Shown here: piece after piece, positions 54,165 to 64,000 of the stretch
Layout: each line of letters opens with the position of its first letter
Numbering within the stretch: position 1 is the first letter of the stretch
Origin: Gaiellasilicea sp963811885
GTDB taxonomy: Bacteria > Actinomycetota > Thermoleophilia > Gaiellales > Gaiellaceae
NCBI GenBank assembly: GCA_963811885.1
Contig: CAWETB010000008.1
Coordinates: forward strand, 86,944-150,943
Reading direction: 5' to 3'
DNA: 64,000 nt
Notes under the pieces: generated by a model
The model's database searches: none
What the model was told of the DNA's origin: nothing
What the model saw: only the letters and a program-made list of their open reading frames with translations
Translations under genes and position numbers: made by a program

Positions 54165-54659
54165 CTAGCGCCGTGGGCAGCGGCGGACGATCCCGAACCA
54201 AACGAGCGTCGTCCGCTCGCCGACGGTGAACCGGAGCGGGACGCAGCCGCTCGGCTTGCGCAGGAAGAAGCCGCCCGCATAGGCGTTCCCGCTGCCCGGG
54301 TCGTCGCCGCAGCGCGGGAAGCGGAGCGTGTGGAAGACGCGGCCGCCGTTTCCCCACACGATCGCGACGCGGTTTCTCCACGTCCGCGGGACGCTCACGA
54401 CGACGGCTTCTCCCTCGCCGCCGCGGACGACCATCCCCCACTTGCTGAACCACTTCCACGGCGGCGATCCGGTCTCGGACGACTGCGGGAGGTGCTTGCC
54501 CGGGGCCGAGACGGTCTCGAGCACGAGCTGCGAGGGGTAGCGCGCGCTGCCGGCGTACGGGAACGCGACGGTCTGGATCACCTCGGCGCACGGCACCGTG
54601 CGCTCTCCGGCCGAGCCGGCGAGAAGGAGGCCGATGGCCAGCTCTGCGAGCATTGTCAC
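54165..54659 (-). CDS. Secreted hypothetical protein
   Basis: 164 aa, ATG 54659 (ATG 54653 also possible). Hydrophobic N-terminus LAELAIGLLLAGSAG suggests export; mature part is beta-rich with VPCAEVIQTVAFPY, WKWFSKWGMVVRGGEGEAVVVSVPRTWRNRVAIVWG, LRFPRCGDDPGSGNAYAGGFFLRKPSGCVPLRF and VRRCPRR. Four cysteines could form two disulfides. The WGN....FRFP.C......WNAYAGGFY....CVPL pattern recurs in uncharacterised actinobacterial exported proteins. Function unknown. Confidence 0.75.
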   Translation of the reverse strand: MTMLAELAIGLLLAGSAGERTVPCAEVIQTVAFPYAGSARYPSQLVLETVSAPGKHLPQSSETGSPPWKWFSKWGMVVRGGEGEAVVVSVPRTWRNRVAIVWGNGGRVFHTLRFPRCGDDPGSGNAYAGGFFLRKPSGCVPLRFTVGERTTLVWFGIVRRCPRR

Positions 54660-54728
54660 GAGTACACCACCGACGAGTTTTCAGTTCCAGATCGGTCGTA
54701 AGCTCGACCCCGACGATCGGAGGAGGAG

Positions 54729-55015
54729 ATGGAAGGCGCAACCACGGTCGCGCTGGATCAGCGGTTCACCGCCGTCCTGGAGAAGAGCCCCGCCAAGGGC
54801 GGCTGGACGTACGTCGTCTGGCCGGAGTCGGTCGAGTTCTTCGGCACCCGCGGGCTCGTGAAGGTGCGAGGCTCGATCGACGGTCATCCGTTCCGCAGCT
54901 CGTTCATGGCGATGGGCGACGGCACGCACAAGCTGCCGATCAAGGCCGACATCCGCCGTGCGATCGGCAAGGAGGCCGGAGACACGGCGACGATCCAGTT
55001 GGAGGAGCGGCTGAG

Positions 55016-55019
<4 letters not shown>
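54729..55019 (+). CDS. DUF1905-family protein
   Basis: 96 aa with GGAGGAG RBS at 54719-54725. RFTAVLEKSPAKGGWTYVVWPESVEFFGTRGLVKVRGSIDGHPFRSSFMAMGDGTHKLPIKADIRRAIGKEAGDTATIQLEERL matches the double-psi-like DUF1905 fold (often fused to a YdeI-like bacteriocin-protection domain, absent here). Intact and short, as usual for the stand-alone form. Convergent with the quinone-reductase gene (4-bp overlap at stops). Function unknown. Confidence 0.87.
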
Positions 55020-56950
<1,931 letters not shown>

Positions 56951-56954
<4 letters not shown>

Positions 56955-57007
56955 GCCTTGATCTCCCACGTCGGCGGGGGACGACGGCCGCTGGTTTTGG
57001 TCTTCAT
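56951..57007 (-). CDS. 18-codon leader ORF (or displaced N-terminus) of the MDR paralog
   Basis: ATG 57007 is 7 nt from a good -10, i.e. at the expected +1. The product MKTKTSGRRPPPTWEIKA ends in TGA overlapping the TTG of the MDR gene (TTGA). Because single-base errors are common here, it may be the real N-terminus displaced by one base rather than a leader peptide. Confidence 0.45.
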
Positions 57008-57014
57008 GACTGTT

Positions 57015-57043
57015 ACCGTATCGCGTGGTTATGGTCATGTCAA
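57015..57043 (-). promoter_or_regulatory. Promoter of the MDR paralog pair
   Basis: Minus strand: TTGACA (57043-57038), 17-bp spacer, TACGGT (57020-57015). GGTT and AACC arms around the -35 and a GTCATG/CATGAC pair (57034-57039, 57005-57010) could bind a repressor. Confidence 0.6.
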
Positions 57044-57061
57044 CCAAAACTATGCGCACGC

Positions 57062-57067
57062 TAGGGT
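57062..57067 (+). promoter_or_regulatory. -10 element of the GFA gene
   Basis: TAGGGT, 6 nt before ATG 57074 (leaderless type). Confidence 0.45.
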
Positions 57068-57073
57068 CAGCAG

Positions 57074-57461
57074 ATGCTGAGGGGAAGCTGCGAGTGCGGC
57101 GCCGTTCGCTACCGAGGTGGAGGACGCATTCGGCTACGCCATGAACTGCCACTGCTCGCGCTGCCGCGCCGCCACCGGCTCGGCGTTCAAGGCGTTCGCG
57201 GGGATCGAGCGGGAGAAGCTCGAGGTCACCGAAGGCGCAGACCGGCTGCTGGTCCACGGCGAGCCCGACCTCAACGACACGCGCTGCGCCGTCTGCGGCT
57301 CGCTGCTCTTCTCGGTGGTGCGGGACGGCGAGTACGTGCACGTGGCGCTCGGGTCGCTGGTCGATCCGCCGACGATCCGCCCGACGCGGCACATCTACGT
57401 CGGCTCGAAGGCGCCGTGGTTCGAGATCACCGACGACCTGCCGCAGTTCGACGAGCTCTAG
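57074..57461 (+). CDS. GFA/CENP-V-family zinc protein (frameshift near N-terminus)
   Basis: About 129 aa. MLRGSCECGAVRYR holds the CxC pair; after an extra base near 57116, GYAMNCHCSRCRAATGSAFKAFAG gives CxCxxC, and LNDTRCAVCGSLLFSVV the last CxxC. These seven or so cysteines bind the two zincs of the glutathione-dependent-formaldehyde-activating/CENP-V fold. Despite the name, activity on formaldehyde is doubtful for most members. The stop overlaps the convergent FGE gene by a few bases. Confidence 0.87.
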
Positions 57462-58386
57462 CGCTCGCGGCGGACGCAGCGGATGCCGACGTGGCTCATG
57501 CCGGTGTCGATCATCTGCGGGCGGCGCGCCGCCGGCCGGTAGCGCAGGCAGTAGCTGTCCGCGCAGAGGTAGGAGCCGCCCTTGATCACCTTGCGCGGGA
57601 TCCGGAACTGCGGCTGCGACGGGTCGTAGCTCTCCTCGACTGCCGGGCCGCGCGGGTTCTCCGGCACGCAGCACGGCTTGTCGGCGTCCTCCGGATGGCG
57701 CGCGACGTACCAGTCGGCCGTCCACTCCCAGACGTTGCCGGCCATGTCGAAGAGGCCGAAGCCGTTCGACGGGAAGGAGCCGACCGGCGCCGGGCGCCGT
57801 AGCCGGGCTCCGACCGCCAGGGGAAGTCGCCGTGCCAGTAGTTCGCACGTCGCTCGCCGCGAGGCTCCGGCTCGTCGCCCCAGACGAAGTCGCAGCCGTC
57901 GAGCCCGCCGCGCGCGGCCAGCTCCCACTCCGCCTCGCTCGGCAGCTCCTTCCCGGCCCAGGCCGCGTACGCCTCGGCGTCCTCGAAGGCGACGTGCACC
58001 ACGGGCTCGTCCTCGCGGCCCTTGGTCGAGCTCGCCGGGCCGTCGGGATGGCGCCAGCAGGCGCCGGGCGTCCACGTCCACCACTGGCTCAGATGCCGGA
58101 GATCGACCGGCCCCTTCGTCCTCGTGAAGACGAGCGAGCCGGGCACGAGGTTCTCGGCCGGAGCGCCCGGGAACGCGCTCGGATCGAGCGGGCGCTCGGC
58201 GACGGTGACGTAGCCCGTCTCGTCGACGAAGGCCGCGAACAGGCGGTTCGTGACCTGGAACGCGTCGATCCAGAAGCCCTCGACGCTGACGCGGTGCGCC
58301 GGCGCCTCCTCCGGGTAGTGCGAGTCGGAGCCCATCCGGTACGTCGCCCCCTCGATCCAGACCATGTCCTCCGCCGAAGCGGTCAC
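57458..58386 (-). CDS. Formylglycine-generating enzyme (sulfatase-modifying factor family) (frameshifted)
   Basis: About 309 aa. MVWIEGATYRMGSDSHYPEEAPAHRVSVEGFWIDAFQVTNRLFAAFV opens the FGE fold; GKELPSEAEWELAARGGLDG, FGLFDMAGNVWEWTADWY and the copper-binding active-site segment KVIKGGSYLCADSYCLRYRPAARR, in which both catalytic cysteines (C....C spacing as in Streptomyces FGE) are present. Converts the motif Cys of sulfatases to formylglycine with O2. Break near 57795. GTG 58386 overlaps the HAD gene stop, and the sulfatase lies two genes upstream in the same operon. Confidence 0.92.
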
Positions 58387-59307
58387 GCGAAGACGGTCGA
58401 CCAGTCGTTCTTGATGCTGACCACCGTCCAGCTCTCCGCCTGCGCGCGCTCGAGCGAGGCCTCCGCGCCCGCCGTGTAGTCGAACTCGCGTTCGGCGTCG
58501 TCGTGGAGGACGAGCAGCCGCAGCGTTGGCTTGTCCGCGTGCTGCGTGAAGTCGAGCATCGGGATGTCCCCGTTCGAGTTGCCGGCGGCCAGCAGCGGCC
58601 GGCGGCCGGTGCGGCTCCAGATCCGGACCGGCTTCTCCGGCCCGTCGTCGAGGACATCGGCCTCGGGCTTGCGCATGATCGAGCCGCCGCTGTCGTCGGC
58701 CGCGTAATCGAGCGCGGTCGAGCTCCCGATCACCCGGTCGCGGGGGATGCCGTACATCTCGTCGCTGATCGGCCGCATGAAGTCGCGGCCGCCGCCCGAG
58801 GCGATGTAGTTCGAGAACCCGTTCGCGTCCAGGTACCGCAGCAGCTCGACCATCGGCGCATAGGCGCAGGCGAGGTAGCCACGGCCGAGCGTCGGATGCT
58901 GCGCCGAGCGTAGGAACGTGTCCGCCTGCCGCTCGAAGTCGTCGACGCTGATTCCCGCGTGTGCGGCGATCACGCCCCCGAGCAGCGTCCGAACGTTGGT
59001 GTCGTCGCCCGCGTAGTGCTCCACCATCACCTGTCCCAGCCAGGCGTAGTCGCGCTCGAACGCCGCCTTCCACGGCTGCTTCTCGCGCAGGGCCGGGTCG
59101 GCCTCGGCCATCTCGTGCGAGCCGGCGCAGGATGAAGTCGGCCTGGATCGGCAGCGGCTTCTCGCACCAGAGCGTGCCGTCGTTGTCGAAGACCGCGACG
59201 CGCTCGGACGGCGGCACACCGTCCGCGGTCACGCGCTCGACGAAGTCGAGCACTGCGTCCTTCGTCGGCCCGTCGTTCCAGGATGCGAGCGGCTCGGGTG
59301 CGCTCAC
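58383..59307 (-). CDS. HAD-superfamily phosphatase (frameshifted)
   Basis: About 308 aa. Nucleophile motif VAVFDNDGTLWCEKPLPIQADF (DxDGT), motif II Ser/Thr in NYIASGGGRDFMRPIS, and motif III/IV LAAGNSNGDIPMLDFTQ (GNSxxD). C1-type cap with helices (AAFERDYAWLGQVMVEHYAGDD). Sequence resembles phosphoserine-phosphatase-like bacterial HADs. Break near 59125. Overlaps both the sulfatase (GTGA) and FGE genes, so all three are translated together. Possibly acts on the phospho- or sulfo-substrate of the pathway (inference). Confidence 0.87.
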
Positions 59308-60848
59308 TGCCCGGCCGTCAATGCCGCCTCGAGCTTCTCGACCACCTTGTCGATCGTGAAGCTCGCCGCCTCCTGCCGCGGCCGGAACTCCTTGAACGTC
59401 TCGAGGAACTGTGCGGCCACAGTTGTCCCGGCCAATGCGATGTACGCGTTGTCGAGGATCCAGTCGTAGTAGGTGTTCGAGGTCACGTCGGCGCGCTCGA
59501 ACGGGTCGGTGCGCAGGTTGAACAGCTTCGGAACGCGGAGCTGGACGAACGGCTCCGCCCAGATTCGCAGCGTCCCCTGCGCCCGCTGCTCCATGAAGAC
59601 GACCTTCCAGTTGTCGAACCTGAGCGCGAGCACGTCGCCGTCGTCCGAGTAGTAGACCATGCCCGGCCGCGGGCTCTTGTCGACCTCCCCGGTCAGGTAC
59701 GGAACCAGGTTGTAGCCGTCGATGTGCACCTTGTACGTCGTGTCGCCGATCCGGTGGCCCGCCTTCAGCTTCTCGACGATGTCCGGCTCGCCGGCCGCGG
59801 CGAGGAACGTCGGCAGCCAGTCGTGGTGCTGGACGATCTCGTTCGAGACCGTCCCGGCCTTGATCTTCCCGGGCCAGCGGATCAGCTCCGGGACGCGGAA
59901 GGCGCCTTCCCAGTTCGAGTTCTTCTCGCTGCGGAACGGCGTCATGCCGGCATCCGGCCACGAGTTCATGTGCGGCCCGTTGTCGGTCGAGTAGATCACG
60001 ATCGTGTTGTCGGCGATCCCGAGCTCGTCCAGCTTGTCGAGGACGGCGCCGACCAGCTTGTCGTGGTCGATCATCGTGTCGTGGTAGGGCGACTGCCAGC
60101 GCCCCGCCTGGCCGACGCTCTCGGGCTTCGGATGGGTGCGGAAGTGCATGTGCGTCGTGTTGAGCCAGACGAAGAACGGCGTCTCGTCGGCTGCCTGTCG
60201 CTCGATGAAGTCGAGCCCGTGCTCGAGCACCTCGTCGTCGATCGTCTCCATCCGCTTCTTGTTCAGCGGGCCCGTGTCCTCGATCCGCTGCCTGCCGACG
60301 CGGCCGAAGCGCGGCTCCTCTGTGTCGTCGTCCTCGTCCGTCGCCCAGGAGTGGATGACGCCGCGCGGCCCGAAGCGCTCGTTGAAGTGGGGGAAGTCCT
60401 CCGCAGGCGGCCAGTTGGGCTGCTCCGGCTCCTCCTCCGCGTTCAGGTGGTAGAGGTTGCCGAAGAACTCGTCGAAGCCGTGCACGGTCGGCAGGTACTT
60501 GTTCAGGTCGCCGAGGTGGTTCTTGCCGAACTGCCCCGTCGCGTAGCCGAGCGGCTTCAGCAGCTCCGCGATCGTCACGTCCTCGGCCTGGAGGCCGATG
60601 TCCATGCCCGGCACGCCGACCTTGCTCAGGCCGGTGCGATAGACGCTCTGGCCGGTGATGAACGACGAGCGGCCGGCGGTGCAGCTCTGCTCGCCGTAGG
60701 AGTCGGTGAACCGCATCCCCTCGTCCGCGATCCGGTCGATGTTCGGCGTCCGGTAGCCCATCAGCCCGTCGCTGTAGCAGCTCAGGTTCGTGATCCCGAT
60801 GTCGTCGCCCCAGATGACGAGGATGTTCGGTTTGTCCGACTGCGCCAT
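59304..60848 (-). CDS. Type I sulfatase (alkaline-phosphatase superfamily)
   Basis: Intact 514 aa. NILVIWGDDIGITNLSCYSDGLMGYRTPNIDRIADEGMRFTDSY carries the first metal Asp pair. The modification motif is SCTAGRSSFITGQS: Cys with Ala in place of the usual Pro (CxAxR). Then GFDEFFGNLYHLN, FFVWLNTTHMHFRTHPKPE, TIVIYSTDNGPHMNSWPDAG (metal Asp/Asn) and GAFRVPELIRWPGKIKAGTV. No signal peptide is visible, so it may be cytoplasmic or exported with a partner. GGGGGAGG RBS upstream of ATG 60848. The FGE in the same operon is presumably its activator. Substrate unknown. Confidence 0.92.
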   Translation of the reverse strand: MAQSDKPNILVIWGDDIGITNLSCYSDGLMGYRTPNIDRIADEGMRFTDSYGEQSCTAGRSSFITGQSVYRTGLSKVGVPGMDIGLQAEDVTIAELLKPLGYATGQFGKNHLGDLNKYLPTVHGFDEFFGNLYHLNAEEEPEQPNWPPAEDFPHFNERFGPRGVIHSWATDEDDDTEEPRFGRVGRQRIEDTGPLNKKRMETIDDEVLEHGLDFIERQAADETPFFVWLNTTHMHFRTHPKPESVGQAGRWQSPYHDTMIDHDKLVGAVLDKLDELGIADNTIVIYSTDNGPHMNSWPDAGMTPFRSEKNSNWEGAFRVPELIRWPGKIKAGTVSNEIVQHHDWLPTFLAAAGEPDIVEKLKAGHRIGDTTYKVHIDGYNLVPYLTGEVDKSPRPGMVYYSDDGDVLALRFDNWKVVFMEQRAQGTLRIWAEPFVQLRVPKLFNLRTDPFERADVTSNTYYDWILDNAYIALAGTTVAAQFLETFKEFRPRQEAASFTIDKVVEKLEAALTAGQ

Positions 60849-60928
60849 GCGTCCTCCCCCACTCGATCGCGGTTCTTCAGAGCTCGCAGAGGTGGCTGGC
60901 GCTCGCCTCACCCCAGCGGGATGAACGA

Positions 60929-62882
60929 TTACTCGTCCGCTGCGTCGGCCGCTGCGCGGTCGGCGATCTCGCTGACGACGGCCGGGTCGGCCAGGGTCGT
61001 CGTGTCGCCGAGCGGGCGGTTCTCGGCCACGTCGCGGAGGAGCCGGCGCATGATCTTGCCGGAGCGCGTCTTCGGCAGCTCGGGCGTGAAGACGATGTTC
61101 GCCGGCTTCGCGATCGGGCCGATCTTCGCGGCGACGTGGTTGCGCAGCTCCTCGAGCATCTCGAGCGAGCCTTCGTCGCTGCCCTTCAGCGTCACGTAGG
61201 CGACGATCGCCTGGCCCGTGAGCTGGTCGGCGCGCCCGCAGACCGCCGCCTCGGCGACCTTCGGGTGGTCGACGAGCGCCGACTCGACCTCGATCGTCGA
61301 GATCCGGTGGCCGGAGACGTTCATCACGTCGTCGACCCGGCCGAGCAGCCAGTAGTCGCCGTCCTCGTCGATCCTGGCGCCGTCGCCGGCGAAGTAGACG
61401 CCGGGGTACTTCTCCCAGTACGTCTCGCGGAAGCGGGCGTCGTCGCCGTAGATCCCGCGCGTCATCGCCGGCCACGGCCGCTTCAGGACGAGGTAGCCGC
61501 CGCCGCCCGGGCCGACCTCCTCGCCGGCCTCGTTGAAGACGCCCGCCTCGACGCCGGGGAAGGGCTTCGTCGCCGAGCCCGGCTTCGTCGTCGTCACGCC
61601 CGGCAGCGGCGTGATCATGACCATCCCCGTCTCGGTCTGCCACCAGGTGTCGACGACGGGGCAGCGGTCGCCGCCGACGTGCTCGCGGTACCACATCCAC
61701 GCCTCCGGGTTGATCGGCTCGCCGACCGAGCCGAGCAGCCGCAGCGACCCGAGCTCGTGCTTGGCGGCGTGCTCCGGCCCCCACTTCATGTGCGCGCGGA
61801 TCGCCGTCGGCGCCGTGTAGAGGATCGTGACGCCGTAGCGCTCGACGATGTCCCACCAGCGGTCCTTGTCCGGGAAGTCCGGCGTCCCCTCGTAGAGGAC
61901 GGAGGTGGTGCCGTTCGTGAGCGCGCCGTAGACGATGTAGCTGTGGCCGGTGATCCAGCCGATGTCGGCCGCGCACCAGTAGACGTCCTCCTCCGGCTTC
62001 AGATCGAAGATCAGCGCGTGCGTCGAGGCGACGCCGACGAGGTAGCCGCCGGTCGTGTGCGCGATCCCCTTCGGCTTCGCCGTCGTGCCGGACGTGTACA
62101 TGAGGAAGAGCAGGTCCTCGCTGTCCATCGGCTCCGGCGGGCACGTGGCGGGATCGTCGGAGACGTCGAAGTCGTGCAGCCAGTGGTCCCGGCCCTCCTG
62201 CATCGGGCACGTCGTTGCCGGTGCGGCGGACGACGAGCGCCTTCCGGATCCCGGGCGCGTCGGCCATCGCGTCGTCGGCGGTCCGCTTCAGCGGCACCGT
62301 CGTGCCGCGGCGCCACGCCTCGTCCTGCGTGATCAGCACCTCGCAGCCCATGTCGTTCGCGCGGTCGGAGAGCGAATCGGCGGAGAAGCCGCCGAAGACG
62401 ACCGTGTGCGGCGCGCCGAGGCGGGTGCAGGCGAGCATCGCCACCGGCAGCTCGGGGATCATCCCCATGTAGATCGCGACCTTCGTGCCCTTGCCGACGC
62501 CGAGCTCCTTGAGGGCGTTCGCCATCCGGACGACGTCGCGCTGCAGGTCGGCGTAGGTGATCTCCCGCCGCTCGCCCACGGGCTCGCCCTCCCAGTGATA
62601 GGCGACGCGGTCGCCGAGCCCCGCGTCGACGTGCCGGTCGACGCAGTTGTAGGCGACGTTGAGCTTGCCGCCGAGGTACCACTTCGCGTAGGGCAGCTCC
62701 CACTCGTAGAGCTCGGTGAAGGGCTCGAACCACGTCACCCGCTCGCGACCCTCGCTCTCCCAGAACTCCTCGAACTCCCGCTCGTAGATGTCGGGGCGGG
62801 CGACGGCGAGAGCGGCGAACTCCGGCGGCGGCGGATAGCGCCGCTCCTCCGTGAAGATCGTCTCGATCGTCTGGTCGCTCAC
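60929..62882 (-). CDS. acs: Acetyl-CoA synthetase (AMP-forming) (frameshifted)
   Basis: About 650 aa. Activates acetate via acetyl-AMP. ACAS N-domain YAKWYLGGKLNVAYNCVDRH, VAIYMGMIPELPVAMLACTRLGAPHTVVFGGFSADSL, A3 LLFLMYTSGTTAKPKGIAHTTGGYLV, WCAADIGWITGHSYIVYG, VDTWWQTETGMVMITPLPG (acetate-pocket Trp), hinge RVDDVMNVSGHRIST and the acetylatable Lys in LPKTRSGKIMRRLLRD. One break near 62205. GTG 62882 overlaps the peptidase stop. Followed after 80 nt by the sulfatase operon. The Lys site implies control by protein acetylation. Confidence 0.93.
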
Positions 62883-64000
62883 AGCTCGAAGTCGTAGGGG
62901 AAATGGGTCAGCAACTCCGCCCCGTCCGCGGTGACGAGGACGAGATCCTCGAGCCGGACGCCGCCGTAGCCGTGGCGGTAGAGGCCTGGCTCGAGCGCGA
63001 TCACGTCGCCTTCGACGAGCGGCTCGCTCTCGACCCGCCCGACGCCGGGCCGCTCGTGCACCTCGAGGCCGACACCGTGGCCGGTCGCGTGGAAGTAGCC
63101 GTCGACGAGCGACTCGCCCTCCTCCTTGTGCAGCTGCGTCTTGTGGCCGTGCTCGTGGAAGAAGTCGCAGACCTGGCGGTGGATGTCGCTGCCCTTGACG
63201 CCGGGCTTGACCGCGGCGACCGCGAGGTCGAGCGCCTCCTTCGCCAGCCGGTGGTACTCGGCGAGCTCGTCCGACGGCGCCCCGAGCGAGAACGTGCGCG
63301 TGAAGTCGGAGTAGCAGGCCGACTCGCGGTCGCGCGGGAAGAGGTCGAAGAGGACGACGTCGTCGGAGGCGATCGGGCCGGAGCCGCCGTCGTGGCCGAC
63401 CGCGGTCTGCGCGCCGTGCGAGACGATGAACTCCTCCGCGGCGGCGCCGTGCTCGCCGAAGGCCCGCTCGACCTCGAGCTGGATGCGCTCGCAGGTGAGC
63501 GGCTCACCGTCGAGCGTGAGCGTCCCGTTCGAGCGGGACGCGGTGCGCAGCAGCTCGACGCCGACGGCGACACCGGCTTCGACCGCGCGGCAGGCGCGGC
63601 GGATCCCGGCCAGCTCGTGCTCGTTCTTGACCCGGCGGCGCTCGTCGAAGAAGCGCTGGTCGGCGGCGAGCTCGATCCCGTTCGCGCGCAGGTGGTCGGC
63701 GTGGCCGAGCGGGAAGCCGGCGGGCGTGGTGGCGCTCCCGAGACCCAGCTGCTTGCAGGCGCCGAGGTAGAGCTCTTGGTCGAGCGCATAGCTGTCGAGC
63801 CCCTGCTTGAGCAGCGTGTCGATGCCCGCGTCCTCGAACGTGAGCACCTCGAGCCCGATCCCCAGCTCGGCGATCCGGCCGGACTCGAGCGAGCTGACGA
63901 CCACGGTCCGCTTCCCGCCGACCTCGGCGTAGAAGAACGGATCGGGCACGGCGAGCGGCACCTCGTGGCGCAGCTCGGGCGAGCGGACCGTGTCGGCGAT
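62879..64000 (-). CDS. M24-family Xaa-Pro peptidase (5' end outside window)
   Basis: At least 373 aa, running off position 64000. N-terminal creatinase-like domain (PLAVPDPFFYAEVGGKRTVVVSSLE), then the pita-bread metalloprotease: DDVVLFDLFPRDRESACYSDFTRTFSLG (two metal Asps), GYFHATGHGVGLEVHERPGVG (metal and proton-shuttle His), EGDVIALEPGLYRHGYGGVRLEDLVLVT (metal Glu pair). Cleaves N-terminal Xaa-Pro or dipeptides. The stop overlaps acs, so the two are co-translated. Start codon not in window. Confidence 0.9.
   Translation of the reverse strand: MADTVRSPELRHEVPLAVPDPFFYAEVGGKRTVVVSSLESGRIAELGIGLEVLTFEDAGIDTLLKQGLDSYALDQELYLGACKQLGLGSATTPAGFPLGHADHLRANGIELAADQRFFDERRRVKNEHELAGIRRACRAVEAGVAVGVELLRTASRSNGTLTLDGEPLTCERIQLEVERAFGEHGAAAEEFIVSHGAQTAVGHDGGSGPIASDDVVLFDLFPRDRESACYSDFTRTFSLGAPSDELAEYHRLAKEALDLAVAAVKPGVKGSDIHRQVCDFFHEHGHKTQLHKEEGESLVDGYFHATGHGVGLEVHERPGVGRVESEPLVEGDVIALEPGLYRHGYGGVRLEDLVLVTADGAELLTHFPYDFEL

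Noticed and set aside
59304..62882. Apparent 1192-aa ORF joining acetyl-CoA synthetase and sulfatase
   Set aside because: Only the first ~225 and last ~514 residues look like protein; the middle is an out-of-frame reading of acs caused by a frameshift near 62205. Two separate genes.

Overview
The window is about 70% G+C actinobacterial-type chromosome. Gene content (fused korA, DUF3052, PAC2, DUF4242, DipZ, PGM1-type ATP-grasp), frequent GTG/TTG starts, ATGA/GTGA overlaps between genes and many probably leaderless starts all fit Actinobacteria. The combination resembles Thermoleophilia (Gaiella/Solirubrobacter-like), but that placement is inference. I found no tRNA, rRNA, CRISPR array or insertion sequence. 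About half of the larger genes are broken by one-base frame changes inside otherwise conserved proteins. This looks like uncorrected long-read assembly rather than gene decay, so most broken genes are annotated as single CDSs with the break position stated.

Layout. 1-2543 (-): ferredoxin-dependent 2-oxoglutarate oxidation (korA, an 81-aa ORF, korB). 2646-5882: small hypotheticals, a VOC dioxygenase-like protein and an OmpR/HK pair divergent from a PepSY protein. 5938-10519: zinc-ribbon membrane protein, an MshEN-domain coiled-coil protein, an O-antigen ligase-like protein and a methyltransferase. 10547-13918 (+): AlkA-like glycosylase, cNMP-binding protein, acetyltransferase, proC and pgl. 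13909-14848 (-): a hypothetical coupled to a DCC thiol oxidoreductase whose first active-site Cys codon is TGA. 14981-24509 (+): helicase, dipZ, LuxR ATPase regulator, DUF4242, aldo/keto reductase and eda. 24510-27427 (-): PAC2, ctaA and selD. 27709-29327: SDR and a thioredoxin-like lipoprotein. 29355-31165: a TPR-XRE regulator followed by a 33-aa secreted-type peptide, with an inverted-repeat operator and a divergent, terminated small RNA. 31289-37152: TetR/MFS pair, divergent acyl-CoA synthetase, SDR and LanC-like protein. 37134-42041: thioesterase-like protein, nadE, ArsR/SRPBCC, mug and a saccharopine-dehydrogenase-like protein. 42065-46975 (+): six overlapping genes from OsmC to pheA and DUF3052. 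46966-54659: SIS protein, M16 protease, TPR, M15 peptidase, L,D-transpeptidase, methyltransferase, PGM1-like ATP-grasp ligase and a serine beta-lactamase-like protein. 54729-57461: DUF1905, tandem quinone-reductase paralogs and a GFA protein. 57458-64000 (-): formylglycine-generating enzyme, HAD phosphatase, sulfatase, acetyl-CoA synthetase and an Xaa-Pro peptidase.

Two loci stand out. The first is the TPR-XRE regulator with its adjacent 33-codon signal-peptide-like ORF, which has the architecture of RNPP (Rap/NprR/PlcR/PrgX) peptide quorum sensing, plus a structured RNA fired from the same operator region. The second is the putative selenoprotein: an in-frame TGA exactly at the first Cys of the DCC-family CxxC, followed by a SECIS-like hairpin, with selD about 13 kb away.

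A recurrent TAnnnT-like hexamer sits 5-8 nt upstream of about 20 start codons. It suggests widespread leaderless transcription and was used to fix several starts.
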